DNA of 64,000 nt, taken from contig UQZA01000003.1 of assembly GCA_900545515.1 (NCBI GenBank), positions 82,252-146,251 of the forward strand, written 5' to 3'. Position numbers and translations under genes: made by a program. The notes beneath the pieces are model-generated. The model did no database searches. It was not told the DNA's origin and worked only from the letters and a program-made list of their open reading frames with translations. The DNA is from an uncultured Eubacteriales bacterium (lineage in GTDB: Bacteria; Bacillota; Clostridia; Oscillospirales; Oscillospiraceae). Positions 42,380 through 50,133 of the stretch are shown here, in pieces (within the stretch, counting starts at the first letter, position 1; every line of letters starts with the position of its first letter).

Positions 42380-43495
42380 ATGCGCATTGGTTGTCCCAAA
42401 GAAATCAAACCTCAGGAAGGCCGCGTCGGCCTGACCCCAGCAGGTGTAGACGCGTTTGTCCGCGCCGGACACACCGTTTACATGGAGCAGGGCGCCGGTC
42501 TGGGCAGCGGCTTTACCGATGCCGAGTATACCGCCGTAGGCGCTGAGATCCTCCCCGACGCCAAATCCGTTTTTGATACTGCCGATATGATCATCAAGGT
42601 GAAAGAGCCTCTGGAGCCTGAGTACGGCCTCCTGCGGGAAGGGCAGACCCTCTTTACGTACCTGCATCTCGCCCCCGATCCCGCTCAGACTCAGGCCCTT
42701 CTGGAGAAGAAGGTCACCGCCATTGCCTATGAGACGGTGCAGCCCGCCGACGGCAGCCTCCCCCTCCTGGCCCCCATGAGCGAAGTGGCAGGCCGTCTGT
42801 CTATCCAAGTGGGCGCCCATCTGCTGGAGTCCAGCGTAGGCGGCCGGGGCATTCTCCTGGGCGGCGTACCTGGCGTGGAGCGGGCCAATGTGGTCATCAT
42901 CGGCGGCGGCAACGTGGGCACCAATGCAGCCAAAATGGCTGTGGGCTTGGGTGCCAATGTCACCATTCTGGATCTGAACGCCAAGCGGCTGGCCTACCTG
43001 GACGACATCTTCGGCGGCCGGGTACAGACTCTCCTGTCCAACTCCTACAACATCGCCCGGGCTGTCCGTGAGGCGGACCTGGTGGTGGGCTGCGTCCTGA
43101 TTCCCGGCGCGAAGGCCCCCAAGCTGGTCACCGAGGAAATGGTCAAGACCATGCGGCCCGGCAGCGTCCTGGTGGACGTGGCCATTGACCAGGGCGGCTC
43201 CATCGCTACCATCGACCGGATCACCACCCATCAGGACCCCTTCTTCGTCAAGCACGGCGTGCTCCACTACTCCGTGGCCAACATGCCCGGCGCAGTGCCC
43301 CGCACCTCCACCCTGGCCCTCACCGGCGCCACCCTGCCCTACGCCCTCAGAATCGCCAAGCTGGGCGCCGAGGCAGCCTGCAAGGCCGACCCCGCCCTCA
43401 TGAAGGGCCTGAACACCTACAAAGGTCACCTCACCTGCCGCGCCGTGGCCGAGGCCCAGAACCTGACCTACACCGATCCCACAACCCTTCTGTAA
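42380..43495 (+). CDS. ald: Alanine dehydrogenase
   Basis: It has 371 residues from ATG 42380 (AAAGGAG upstream). It converts L-alanine and NAD+ to pyruvate, ammonium and NADH. Visible are MRIGCPKEIKPQEGRVGLTP with substrate-binding Arg15, the Lys of IIKVKEP, the catalytic His in LHLAPDP, the NAD site IIGGGNVGTNAAKMAVGLGA and IDQGG. It is a single gene with its own promoter and terminator. It could feed alanine into central metabolism or recycle NADH in fermentation. Confidence 0.97.
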   Translation: MRIGCPKEIKPQEGRVGLTPAGVDAFVRAGHTVYMEQGAGLGSGFTDAEYTAVGAEILPDAKSVFDTADMIIKVKEPLEPEYGLLREGQTLFTYLHLAPDPAQTQALLEKKVTAIAYETVQPADGSLPLLAPMSEVAGRLSIQVGAHLLESSVGGRGILLGGVPGVERANVVIIGGGNVGTNAAKMAVGLGANVTILDLNAKRLAYLDDIFGGRVQTLLSNSYNIARAVREADLVVGCVLIPGAKAPKLVTEEMVKTMRPGSVLVDVAIDQGGSIATIDRITTHQDPFFVKHGVLHYSVANMPGAVPRTSTLALTGATLPYALRIAKLGAEAACKADPALMKGLNTYKGHLTCRAVAEAQNLTYTDPTTLL

Positions 43496-43528
43496 GCGCA
43501 GGCGGGTGCAATCTACCTCGAACCAGTG

Positions 43529-43558
43529 ATCCGGGGCCCCACGGGCTCCGGATTTTTT
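43529..43558 (+). terminator. Rho-independent terminator of ald
   Basis: The 11-bp arms ATCCGGGGCCC and GGGCTCCGGAT are followed by TTTTT. Confidence 0.9.
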
Positions 43559-43633
43559 ATGCCCGGCGTGACAATTGGGCATCCTGCAGTGTTTTACAAG
43601 CAGAAGGAACATCATGGGAGGAGGGAGCGGGAA

Positions 43634-44089
43634 TTGGAGCAAATCCAGACGCTGTATGAGCGGTACAAAAACAACGTGTACCGCCTGGCCCTGAGCTACA
43701 CCGGCCACCGCCAGGACGCTGAAGATGTGACCCAAACCGTGTTTGTAAAACTGATTCGCCACATGGACCGGCTGCAGCCCGGCAAAGAGCAAAGCTGGCT
43801 GCTGACAGTCACCGCCAACGAATGCCGGAATCTGCTGCGCCAGCGCAGTCACATGAGCCAGGAGGCGATGCCGGAGCCGTCCTCCGAAATCCCGGAAGAA
43901 ACCGGCCTCCTGGATGCTCTGCTGCAGCTGCAGCCCCAATACCGGGCGGTGGTGCACCTGTTTTACTTCGAGGGGTACACCACCCGGGAAATTGGAAGGC
44001 TCCTGGGCATCAAGCAGTCCTGTGTCACCACCCGGCTGAGCCGGGCCAGGGCCATCCTGAAAACCAAACTGGAGGAGGATGTCATATGA
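43634..44089 (+). CDS. ECF-type RNA polymerase sigma factor
   Basis: It has 151 residues from TTG 43634, chosen because GGAGGAGGGAG lies just upstream; longer frames lack such a site. Sigma region 2 (LYERYKNNVYRLALSYTGHR and AEDVTQTVFVKLIRHM) recognises the -10, and region 4 (LLQLQPQYRAVVHLFYFEGY, TTREIGRLLGI) recognises the -35. Its stop overlaps the start of the next gene (ATGA), which encodes a likely anti-sigma factor. The signal is unknown. Confidence 0.9.
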   Translation: MEQIQTLYERYKNNVYRLALSYTGHRQDAEDVTQTVFVKLIRHMDRLQPGKEQSWLLTVTANECRNLLRQRSHMSQEAMPEPSSEIPEETGLLDALLQLQPQYRAVVHLFYFEGYTTREIGRLLGIKQSCVTTRLSRARAILKTKLEEDVI

Positions 44090-45060
44090 AGGAAAACTTA
44101 TACCGGTCTATGATGGAACAGATTCAGCTGTCCGACGACGCCGACCGCCGGATTCGCACAGCCCTGGAGCAGGAGGTCCGGCGCAAGCGCCGCCATCCCC
44201 TGGGGCGGGCAGGGCTGGCGGCCGCCGTAGCCGCACTGCTGATCACCACAGCGCTTGGAGCACAGCTCCTGAAATCAGCCGTCTTCGTGCCCCATTTGGG
44301 CCCCCAGGCCGGTCAGTGGGAGGAATACGTCAGCGGAGACACCTTCGCCCAATGCCAGGCAGGGCGCAACGCCATTTCTGTTGTCAGCACACTCTTCACC
44401 GCCAACAGCGTGAATCTAATTGTAGAGATTACCCCCCTGGACGAGGCTGGCCAGGGGGCGCTGGAGGAGAATATGCTGCACTGTGAGCTTCAGATTCACA
44501 AGCCAGACGGTACGCTCTGCGTCGGCTACGACACCTCCTTCTGGAATCACCCCGATACGGAAGCTGCCGAAGGTCTGAGCTTCAGCCGCAGCGTCGTGGT
44601 ACTGCCGCCGGAGACGGCAGGGACCCGGCGGCTATCCCTCAGCTTCAAAACCAGCTACACCGGAATTGCCCCAGGCGACCAGGTGACCCTGGAATTTTTC
44701 CTGGGAGAGGATCAGGCCTCCTGCACCGGCACGGTGCAAACCGTGGATGCAAGCGCCCTGGTGATTCCCATTGCCGGCAGCTCCTGGGCCCAGGCCACCG
44801 TTACGCCTCTGTCCATCCAGCTGGCCTATGGGCCGGAGCGTCCCCAGGAGCCAGATTCTGCACTGACTGACCTGCGCATCGCCTGCGCCGATGGCACAGA
44901 GCTGCTCCTTTGGGACGGCGCCTTCCAGGAAGACGAAACCGGCCCTGTAAGCGGCACCAGCTTCGGGAAGGCCTTCTGCCAGTTTGACCTGCAAGAGGCC
45001 ATCGACCTCTCCCAGGTAACCGGCCTGTGGATCAACGGCGTGTATTACCCGGCAGAGTAA
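44086..45060 (+). CDS. Membrane protein with DUF4179-like N-terminus, probable anti-sigma factor
   Basis: It has 324 residues. A short cytoplasmic N-terminus (MKENLYRSMMEQIQLSDDAD) is followed by one membrane helix (about 40-62) and a beta-rich outside part of about 255 residues. This arrangement and the ATGA overlap with the sigma gene are typical of ECF partner proteins in Clostridia. No zinc-binding ZAS motif is seen. The outer domain would sense a cell-surface signal. Confidence 0.8.
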   Translation: MKENLYRSMMEQIQLSDDADRRIRTALEQEVRRKRRHPLGRAGLAAAVAALLITTALGAQLLKSAVFVPHLGPQAGQWEEYVSGDTFAQCQAGRNAISVVSTLFTANSVNLIVEITPLDEAGQGALEENMLHCELQIHKPDGTLCVGYDTSFWNHPDTEAAEGLSFSRSVVVLPPETAGTRRLSLSFKTSYTGIAPGDQVTLEFFLGEDQASCTGTVQTVDASALVIPIAGSSWAQATVTPLSIQLAYGPERPQEPDSALTDLRIACADGTELLLWDGAFQEDETGPVSGTSFGKAFCQFDLQEAIDLSQVTGLWINGVYYPAE

Positions 45061-45074
45061 ATAAATCTCGGGAT

Positions 45075-45134
45075 AAAGGGCCTGTTGCAAAAGCGAATGC
45101 GTGGAAACTCGCTTCGCCTTGCAACAGGCCCTTT
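45075..45134. terminator. Bidirectional terminator between the sigma operon and the feo operon
   Basis: The 16-bp arms AAAGGGCCTGTTGCAA and TTGCAACAGGCCCTTT enclose a 28-nt loop with a second AAGCGA/TCGCTT pair. It can serve the convergent genes on both sides. Confidence 0.75.
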
Positions 45135-45158
45135 CCTGCAGCTTGGGATTCCCGCCCT

Positions 45159-45359
45159 TCAGGGGCGGTTGGAAGAAGGGAAATCAGGTCCCGGATTCTC
45201 TTCCCGATTGCAGCCGCAGTCCGATTTTGCGTTCTCCTTCCAGCAGCCCCCGCATCGTCCACAATCCCCACAGCAGCCTCTGTTCCGCCTCATGGAGCGG
45301 AGAGCAAAGAATACGCCTACCGCCAAAAGAGCCAGAAGGAGGCCGTCCAGGGGGCTCAC
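45159..45359 (-). CDS. FeoB-associated Cys-rich membrane protein
   Basis: It has 66 residues from GTG 45359, preceded by GGGGAGG and overlapping the feoB stop (GTGA). One membrane helix (about 5-20, LLLALLAVGVFFAL) is followed by a Cys-rich tail CCGDCGRCGGC. Small proteins of this type commonly follow feoB in Firmicutes and are thought to aid ferrous iron transfer; the mechanism is not established. Confidence 0.88.
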   Translation of the reverse strand: MSPLDGLLLALLAVGVFFALRSMRRNRGCCGDCGRCGGCWKENAKSDCGCNREENPGPDFPSSNRP

Positions 45360-47359
45360 AGGAGCCTCCCCAGCTGGTAGAAGATCCCGGCGGCCAGCCA
45401 GGCCACCACGCACTGCATCACCACAACCCCCAGGGTCTGGAGCTTGGAGCCCAGCTCCCGGCGGATGGTGGCCACAGCCGCCACACAGGGGGTGTACAGC
45501 AGGGTGAAGATCAGGAAGCTGCCTGCCGCCAAGGGGGTAAACAAAGTTCCCAGGGCCGGACCCAGGTTGTCCATACCCACCCCCAGAAGGACTCCCAGGG
45601 TGCTGATCACCGCCTCCTTAGCCGTGAAGCCGGAGATGAGGGCGGTCACCGCCCGCCAGTCCCCAAAGCCCAGGGGCTGGAACACCGGCGCAATCCACCG
45701 GCCCACCAGGGCCAGAATGCTGTCGGCGCTATTGGACACCACGTTCAGCCGCAGGTCAAAGGTCTGAAGGAACCAGATGAGAATCGTAGCCGTAAAAATC
45801 ACCGTAAAGGCCCGGCGGATGAAGTCCCAGGCCTTCTCCCAGAGAAGAATTGCCACATTGCGGGGGGATGGGAACCGGTAGTTGGGCAGCTCCATCACAA
45901 AGGGCACGGGCTTGCCCTGGAATAGGGTCCCCTTCAGAACCAGAGCCACCAGAATGCCCAAGACAATTCCCAGAGCATACAGCCCGATCATCACAAAGGC
46001 CGCATATTTTGGAAAGAACGCGGCGCTGAACACAGCGTAAATGGGAATTTTCGCCGAGCAGCTCATGTACGGGGTGAGGAGGATGGTCATCTTCCGGTCC
46101 CGGTCCGAAGACAGGGTCCGGGTCGCCATAATGGCGGGCACGGAGCAGCCAAAGCCAATGAGCATGGGCACAAAGGACCGGCCCGAGAGGCCAATTTTCC
46201 GCAGAAGCTTATCCATGACAAAGGCAACCCGGGCCATATAGCCCGTATCCTCCAGCACCGACAGGAAGAAAAACAGCACCACAATGAGGGGCAGGAAGCT
46301 GAGGACGCTGCCCACACCGGCAAACACACCGTCCACAATCAGGCTGTGGACCACTGGGTTGATCCCATAGGCCGTAAGCCCCCGGTCCACCAGAGCCGTA
46401 ACCCCGTCAATTCCCAAGCTGAGAAGGTCCGACAGCCAGGCCCCCACCACATGGAAGGTGAGGTAAAACACCAGGAACATAATGCCCAGGAAAAGGGGAA
46501 TGGCGGCATACCGGTTGGTGAGGACGGCGTCGATACGCATGCTTCGCCGGTGCTCCCGGCTCTCATGGGCCTTCACCACAGACTCCGCCGCCACCTTCTC
46601 AATGAAGTCGTACCGCATGGCGGCCAGGGCCGCGTTCCGGTCCATGCCGGAGTCGTGCTCCATCTCAATGATGGAGTGCTCCAGGAGCTCCCGCTCGTTC
46701 TGCCGCAGCTCCAGCATCTCCAGGAAGGACTCGTCCCCCTCAATGAGCTTCGTGGCACAGAACCGGGGGGAGACCCCCGCCCGCTGGGCATGGTCCTCGA
46801 TGAGGTGGGACACGGCGTGAATGCACCGGTGCACCGGACCGACCGGACAAAAATCCATCACCTTGGGCAAAATCCGTTCTTTGGCCACCCGGACAAACTG
46901 CCGGGTCAGCTCCGAGACGCCCTCGTTCTTGGCTGCACTGATGGGCACCACAGGAACGCCCAAGGCCTTAGACATTTTTTGGATATCCACAGAGCCCCCG
47001 TTGCCTGTCAGCTCATCCATCATATTGAGGGCCACCACTGTGGGAATGCGAAGCTCCAGCAGCTGCAAAGTCAGGTATAAGTTCCGCTCGATGTTGGTGG
47101 CGTCCACAATGTTGATGATCCCGTCCGGCTTGCCCCCCAGTACAAAGTCCCGGGTGACGATCTCCTCCTGAGAGTAGGGCCGGATGGAATAGATCCCCGG
47201 CAGATCCACCACCGAGCAGTTGGGCGCGCCCTTGACCTCGCCTACCTTCTGGTCTACCGTAACCCCTGGGAAATTACCCACATGCTGATTGGAACCGGTG
47301 AGGGCATTGAACAGCGTGGTTTTCCCGCAGTTCTGATTGCCCACCAAAGCGAAAATCAT
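45356..47359 (-). CDS. feoB: Ferrous iron transport protein B
   Basis: It has 667 residues. An N-terminal G protein domain shows GNQNCGKTTLFNALTG (P-loop), the DLPGIYS switch II and NMMDE (G4). A helical spacer and a C-terminal membrane domain of about eight or more helices with two Gate motifs (FVPMLIGFGCSVPAIMATRT, then GFTAKEAVISTLGVLLG) follow. It imports Fe2+ and hydrolyses GTP. It overlaps feoA by 4 nt and the Cys-rich gene by 4 nt. Confidence 0.98.
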   Translation of the reverse strand: MIFALVGNQNCGKTTLFNALTGSNQHVGNFPGVTVDQKVGEVKGAPNCSVVDLPGIYSIRPYSQEEIVTRDFVLGGKPDGIINIVDATNIERNLYLTLQLLELRIPTVVALNMMDELTGNGGSVDIQKMSKALGVPVVPISAAKNEGVSELTRQFVRVAKERILPKVMDFCPVGPVHRCIHAVSHLIEDHAQRAGVSPRFCATKLIEGDESFLEMLELRQNERELLEHSIIEMEHDSGMDRNAALAAMRYDFIEKVAAESVVKAHESREHRRSMRIDAVLTNRYAAIPLFLGIMFLVFYLTFHVVGAWLSDLLSLGIDGVTALVDRGLTAYGINPVVHSLIVDGVFAGVGSVLSFLPLIVVLFFFLSVLEDTGYMARVAFVMDKLLRKIGLSGRSFVPMLIGFGCSVPAIMATRTLSSDRDRKMTILLTPYMSCSAKIPIYAVFSAAFFPKYAAFVMIGLYALGIVLGILVALVLKGTLFQGKPVPFVMELPNYRFPSPRNVAILLWEKAWDFIRRAFTVIFTATILIWFLQTFDLRLNVVSNSADSILALVGRWIAPVFQPLGFGDWRAVTALISGFTAKEAVISTLGVLLGVGMDNLGPALGTLFTPLAAGSFLIFTLLYTPCVAAVATIRRELGSKLQTLGVVVMQCVVAWLAAGIFYQLGRLL

Positions 47360-47589
47360 ACCGCTTCCTCCTTCCGGATCTCAATCCGCTGGGCGTCTTC
47401 CCGGCGGATGGTCAGCTCATATCCCCGGATTTGAATCTGAATGGGGTCCCCCATGGGCGCCACCTTCTGAACCCGGACCCGGGTCTTCGGAATGAGTCCC
47501 ATGTCCAACAGCCGGAGCCGCAGGGCCCCTTCGCCGCCGACGGCGGTGATGATACCGCTTTGTCCAATTTTCAAATCGTTCAGCGTCAT
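47356..47589 (-). CDS. feoA: Ferrous iron transport protein A
   Basis: It has 77 residues from ATG 47589 (TTGGAGG 10 nt upstream). It is an SH3-like small protein (LNDLKIGQSGIITAVGGEGA, RLRLLDMGLIPKTRVRV) that assists FeoB at the membrane. It is the first gene of feoA-feoB-Cys-rich. Starting upstream at 47631 would put the start codon within the operator, so the downstream ATG is preferred. Confidence 0.95.
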   Translation of the reverse strand: MTLNDLKIGQSGIITAVGGEGALRLRLLDMGLIPKTRVRVQKVAPMGDPIQIQIRGYELTIRREDAQRIEIRKEEAV

Positions 47590-47620
47590 AAACACGCAGC
47601 CTCCAAACTGCTTGGTTTCT

Positions 47621-47636
47621 GTTAGAACCATCTAAC
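47621..47636. promoter_or_regulatory. TTAG-N6-CTAA palindrome, feo operator
   Basis: GTTAGAACCATCTAAC begins 8 nt downstream of the feo -10 box. It is a perfect GTTAG/CTAAC inverted repeat and matches the site at 28924-28939 in both half-sites. DtxR-family metal repressors bind comparable sequences (TTAGGTTAGSCTAACCTAA class). Confidence 0.7.
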
Positions 47637-47644
47637 TCCGAACC

Positions 47645-47673
47645 ATGCTACCATTTCGACCTTTTTTTGTCAA
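47645..47673 (-). promoter_or_regulatory. Sigma-A promoter of the feo operon
   Basis: On the minus strand TTGACA, 17 nt, TAGCAT. Confidence 0.7.
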
Positions 47674-47703
47674 CAGGCCCGCAAGAAAAAACTTGGGAAA
47701 TTC

Positions 47704-47732
47704 TTGCCAAATCCCGTTGCCCTACTTATAAT
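47704..47732 (+). promoter_or_regulatory. Sigma-A promoter of the nitroreductase operon
   Basis: TTGCCA, 17 nt, TATAAT; divergent from the feo promoter 30 bp away. Confidence 0.7.
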
Positions 47733-47775
47733 ACATCTATTCACACAATCTACCGTACGAAGGGAGTCTCTGCCA

Positions 47776-48303
47776 ATGGATTATTTGGAAATTGCCCGCG
47801 CCCGCCAAAGCTGCCGGGCCTATGACGCCACCCGCCCTGTGGAAGAGGAGAAGCTTCTTACCTGCCTGGAGGCCGCCCGCCTGGCTCCCTCTGCCTGCAA
47901 CGCCCAGCCCTATCACATCACTGTAGCCCGGGGCGCCACAGCAAAAGCCGTGGGCGCTGCCACCCGGAGTATGGGGATGAATGGCTTCACCCGGGAGGCT
48001 CCGGTCTTCCTGGTGATCTCGGAAGCCGCCTATAACCAAACCGCCGCCGTAGGCTCCAAGGTGAAGGGGCAGGACTACCGTTCTGTAGACATTGGCATTG
48101 CCGCAGCCTATCTCACCGCCGAAGCCCAGAGCCAAGTCCTTTCCTCCTGCATCTTAGGCTGGTTTGACGGAAAAAAGCTTCGGCAGCTGCTGGACCTGAA
48201 GGGCCCGGTCCGTCTGGTCATCGCCCTGGGCTATGCCAAAGCCAGCGATTCCCTGCGGCCTAAAAAGCGGAAAGCCATGGATCAATTGGTAACCTGGCGG
48301 TAA
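47776..48303 (+). CDS. Nitroreductase family protein
   Basis: It has 175 residues from ATG 47776 (AAGGGAG upstream). FMN-binding features are ARARQSCRAY at the N-terminus, RLAPSACNAQPYHI and the C-terminal IALGYAK. It would reduce nitro-compounds, quinones or flavins with NAD(P)H. The insertion pattern is of the short, single-domain type. It starts a run with the P-loop and alkyltransferase genes, with 31 bp to the next gene. Confidence 0.9.
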   Translation: MDYLEIARARQSCRAYDATRPVEEEKLLTCLEAARLAPSACNAQPYHITVARGATAKAVGAATRSMGMNGFTREAPVFLVISEAAYNQTAAVGSKVKGQDYRSVDIGIAAAYLTAEAQSQVLSSCILGWFDGKKLRQLLDLKGPVRLVIALGYAKASDSLRPKKRKAMDQLVTWR

Positions 48304-48334
48304 TCCAGAGATTTGCAGAAAAAGGGGGCACAAT

Positions 48335-48841
48335 ATGCGCATCGCCATCATCGGGTACAGCGGCGCAGGAAAATCCACTCTAGCCAGGGCCTTAGGGGAA
48401 CGGTACGCCTGCCCGGTGCTGCACCTGGACGCCCTGCACTTTCTTCCGGGTTGGAAGGAGCGAGGCGACGGGGACGCTCTGTCCCTCCTGCTGCCCCGGC
48501 TTCAGGAGAAAAGCTGGGTGATAGACGGAAATTACGGCAGCCTCGCCTACTGGGAGCGGATGGAACTGGCAGACCAGATCATTTTTTTCAATTTCAACCG
48601 GTTCCAATGCCTCTGGCAAGCCTATGACCGGTACCGGCGCAACCGGGGGCAGGTCCGGGGCTCCATGGCCCCAGGCTGTATGGAAAAATTTGACCTGGAA
48701 TTTCTCCTGTGGATCCTGTGGAACGGCAGACGCAAGCGCCTCCGGAACCGCTACCGCCAGGTGGCCCAGGCCTATCCCCACAAATTTACAGTCTGCCGGA
48801 GCCGCCGGGACGTCCGGCAGCTGATGGAGGGTCGCCTGTGA
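48335..48841 (+). CDS. P-loop nucleotide kinase-like protein (DNA topology modulation/FlaR-like)
   Basis: It has 168 residues. The Walker A motif GYSGAGKST is at residues 7-15, the LHLDALHFLPGW block follows, and GNYGSLAYWERM is typical of the adenylate-kinase-like FlaR group. The substrate is not known. Its stop overlaps the next start (TGATG). Confidence 0.85.
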   Translation: MRIAIIGYSGAGKSTLARALGERYACPVLHLDALHFLPGWKERGDGDALSLLLPRLQEKSWVIDGNYGSLAYWERMELADQIIFFNFNRFQCLWQAYDRYRRNRGQVRGSMAPGCMEKFDLEFLLWILWNGRRKRLRNRYRQVAQAYPHKFTVCRSRRDVRQLMEGRL

Positions 48842-49152
48842 TGAGCGGCTTTTCCAGGCGGCTGTACGCCCTGGTCCGGCAGATTCCTCCGGGGCAGGTG
48901 GCCACCTACGGTCAGCTCGCCCTGCTCCTGGGCAATCCCCGGATGTCCCGGGCGGTGGGGACTGCCCTCAGCGCCTGCCGGGACGACTCCGTCCCCTGCC
49001 ACCGGGTGGTCAGCCGTCTGGGCGGCCTGTCAAATGCCTTTGCCCCCTTTGGCCGGGAGAGTCACCGGCTCCTGCTGGAGCTGGAGGCCGTCCCCTTCAC
49101 CCCGGAGGGCTACGTGGACCTGTCCCGGTGCCTCTGGCCTGGACCGGCATGA
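48841..49152 (+). CDS. 6-O-alkylguanine DNA alkyltransferase-like protein
   Basis: It has 103 residues, only the C-terminal DNA-binding domain of the Ogt/MGMT family. The alkyl acceptor Cys is present (C53 in PCHR), with the preceding GQVATYGQLA helix-turn-helix segment. Short versions of this kind include ATL proteins, but those usually lack the Cys. It would repair or recognise O6-alkylguanine. It overlaps the P-loop gene. Confidence 0.88.
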   Translation: MSGFSRRLYALVRQIPPGQVATYGQLALLLGNPRMSRAVGTALSACRDDSVPCHRVVSRLGGLSNAFAPFGRESHRLLLELEAVPFTPEGYVDLSRCLWPGPA

Positions 49153-49211
49153 GGGCCAATCTTACATCATCCTTACAATTTGCCCTTTCTCAGCAATTTC
49201 GACAAGGATGA

Positions 49212-49240
49212 TTGCAATCAGCCGATTTTCGGGGTATAAT
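49212..49240 (+). promoter_or_regulatory. Sigma-A promoter of trxA
   Basis: TTGCAA, 17 nt, TATAAT, 62 bp before the start codon. Confidence 0.75.
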
Positions 49241-49301
49241 ACCCCCAGTGGCTCCTGTCAGGGAGCCCTCCAGTCAAATCATACGAAAGGTTGGGTACAG
49301 T

Positions 49302-49610
49302 ATGTCTGTTTTAACCATTACCCAGGAGAACTTCAACCAAGAAGTGCTCTCTTCTCCCGTTCCCGTACTCCTGGACTTCTGGGCCTCCTGGTGCGGCCCC
49401 TGCCGCATGATGGCCCCCGTGGTGGAGGAGATCGCCGCCGAGCATCCGGAAATCCGGGTGGGCAAGGTGGACGTCGACGCAGAAAACGGGCTGGCCGCCC
49501 AGTTTGGGGTTATGAGCATCCCCACGCTGGTGGTCATTCGGAACGGCGAAACCGCCGGGACCTTGGTAGGCGTGCAGTCCAAGGAGCGGGTCCTGGAGCT
49601 TCTGGGCTGA
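49302..49610 (+). CDS. trxA: Thioredoxin
   Basis: It has 102 residues. The active site is W30-C-G-P-C34 in DFWASWCGPCRMM, and the cis-Pro is in SIPTL. It reduces protein disulphides in the cytoplasm with thioredoxin reductase, which is not in the window. The start has AAAGG upstream. It is a single gene followed by a hairpin. Confidence 0.97.
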   Translation: MSVLTITQENFNQEVLSSPVPVLLDFWASWCGPCRMMAPVVEEIAAEHPEIRVGKVDVDAENGLAAQFGVMSIPTLVVIRNGETAGTLVGVQSKERVLELLG

Positions 49611-49630
49611 AGCCCAGATCCCAGATTGGC

Positions 49631-49660
49631 CACAGCCATCTCAACACACAGATGGCTGTG
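49631..49660 (+). terminator. Hairpin after trxA, probable terminator
   Basis: Arms CACAGCCATC and GATGGCTGTG are followed by a weak T-run (CTTCCCC). Confidence 0.55.
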
Positions 49661-50025
49661 CTTCCCCGATTGATCATAGGGACGAACCTATGTGCCATGT
49701 AGGGTGCGGCCTTCTGGACGTACCTTACGTCTCGGGGAGCAGATGGGAACTACGATCCCCCTGTCGGGGCGCATAGGGTGTGCCCGGCGGTAAAATCCTC
49801 CGTTTTTTCCGAATTTCCGGCAAATTCGTACGCTTTTGCAGTCGGCCGCACACTGTGCGTCCCTTCAGCAGCTCTGTGCAGCCCCAGTCAATTCACCAGA
49901 TTTGCCTGCGCGGTACGCATGTGTCCCCGGGTAGACAAAGCGCGCCAGGGTAGAGCCAAAGCATGCTACCAGTCCCAAGTCCGTGGCATTGGCCCTGATT
50001 GTCCTGGCAGCCACTCTCCACACAG
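49661..50025. other. Gene-free stretch between trxA and the capsule operon
   Basis: No convincing gene is seen. It is GC-rich with short palindromes (for example GATCCCCCTGTCGGGG near 49754) and ends at the promoter of the capsule operon. Confidence 0.5.
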
Positions 50026-50054
50026 TTGAAATCTGCAGCAAAAACTGGTAAAAT
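50026..50054 (+). promoter_or_regulatory. Sigma-A promoter of the surface polymer operon
   Basis: TTGAAA, 17 nt, TAAAAT, about 80 bp before the first gene. Confidence 0.6.
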
Positions 50055-50133
50055 CCGTTTTTATGATAGCTGCACCCCAATTCCTCTGCCCTGCAGATGA
50101 ATTTTGCATCGCTTTTTCTGAGAAAGGAAGCCT

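Noticed and set aside
42245..43957. 570-residue open frame antisense to ald
   Set aside because: It lies fully opposite a clear alanine dehydrogenase and the sigma gene, has no ribosome binding site, and its His/Gly-rich composition reflects the complement of a GC-rich gene.
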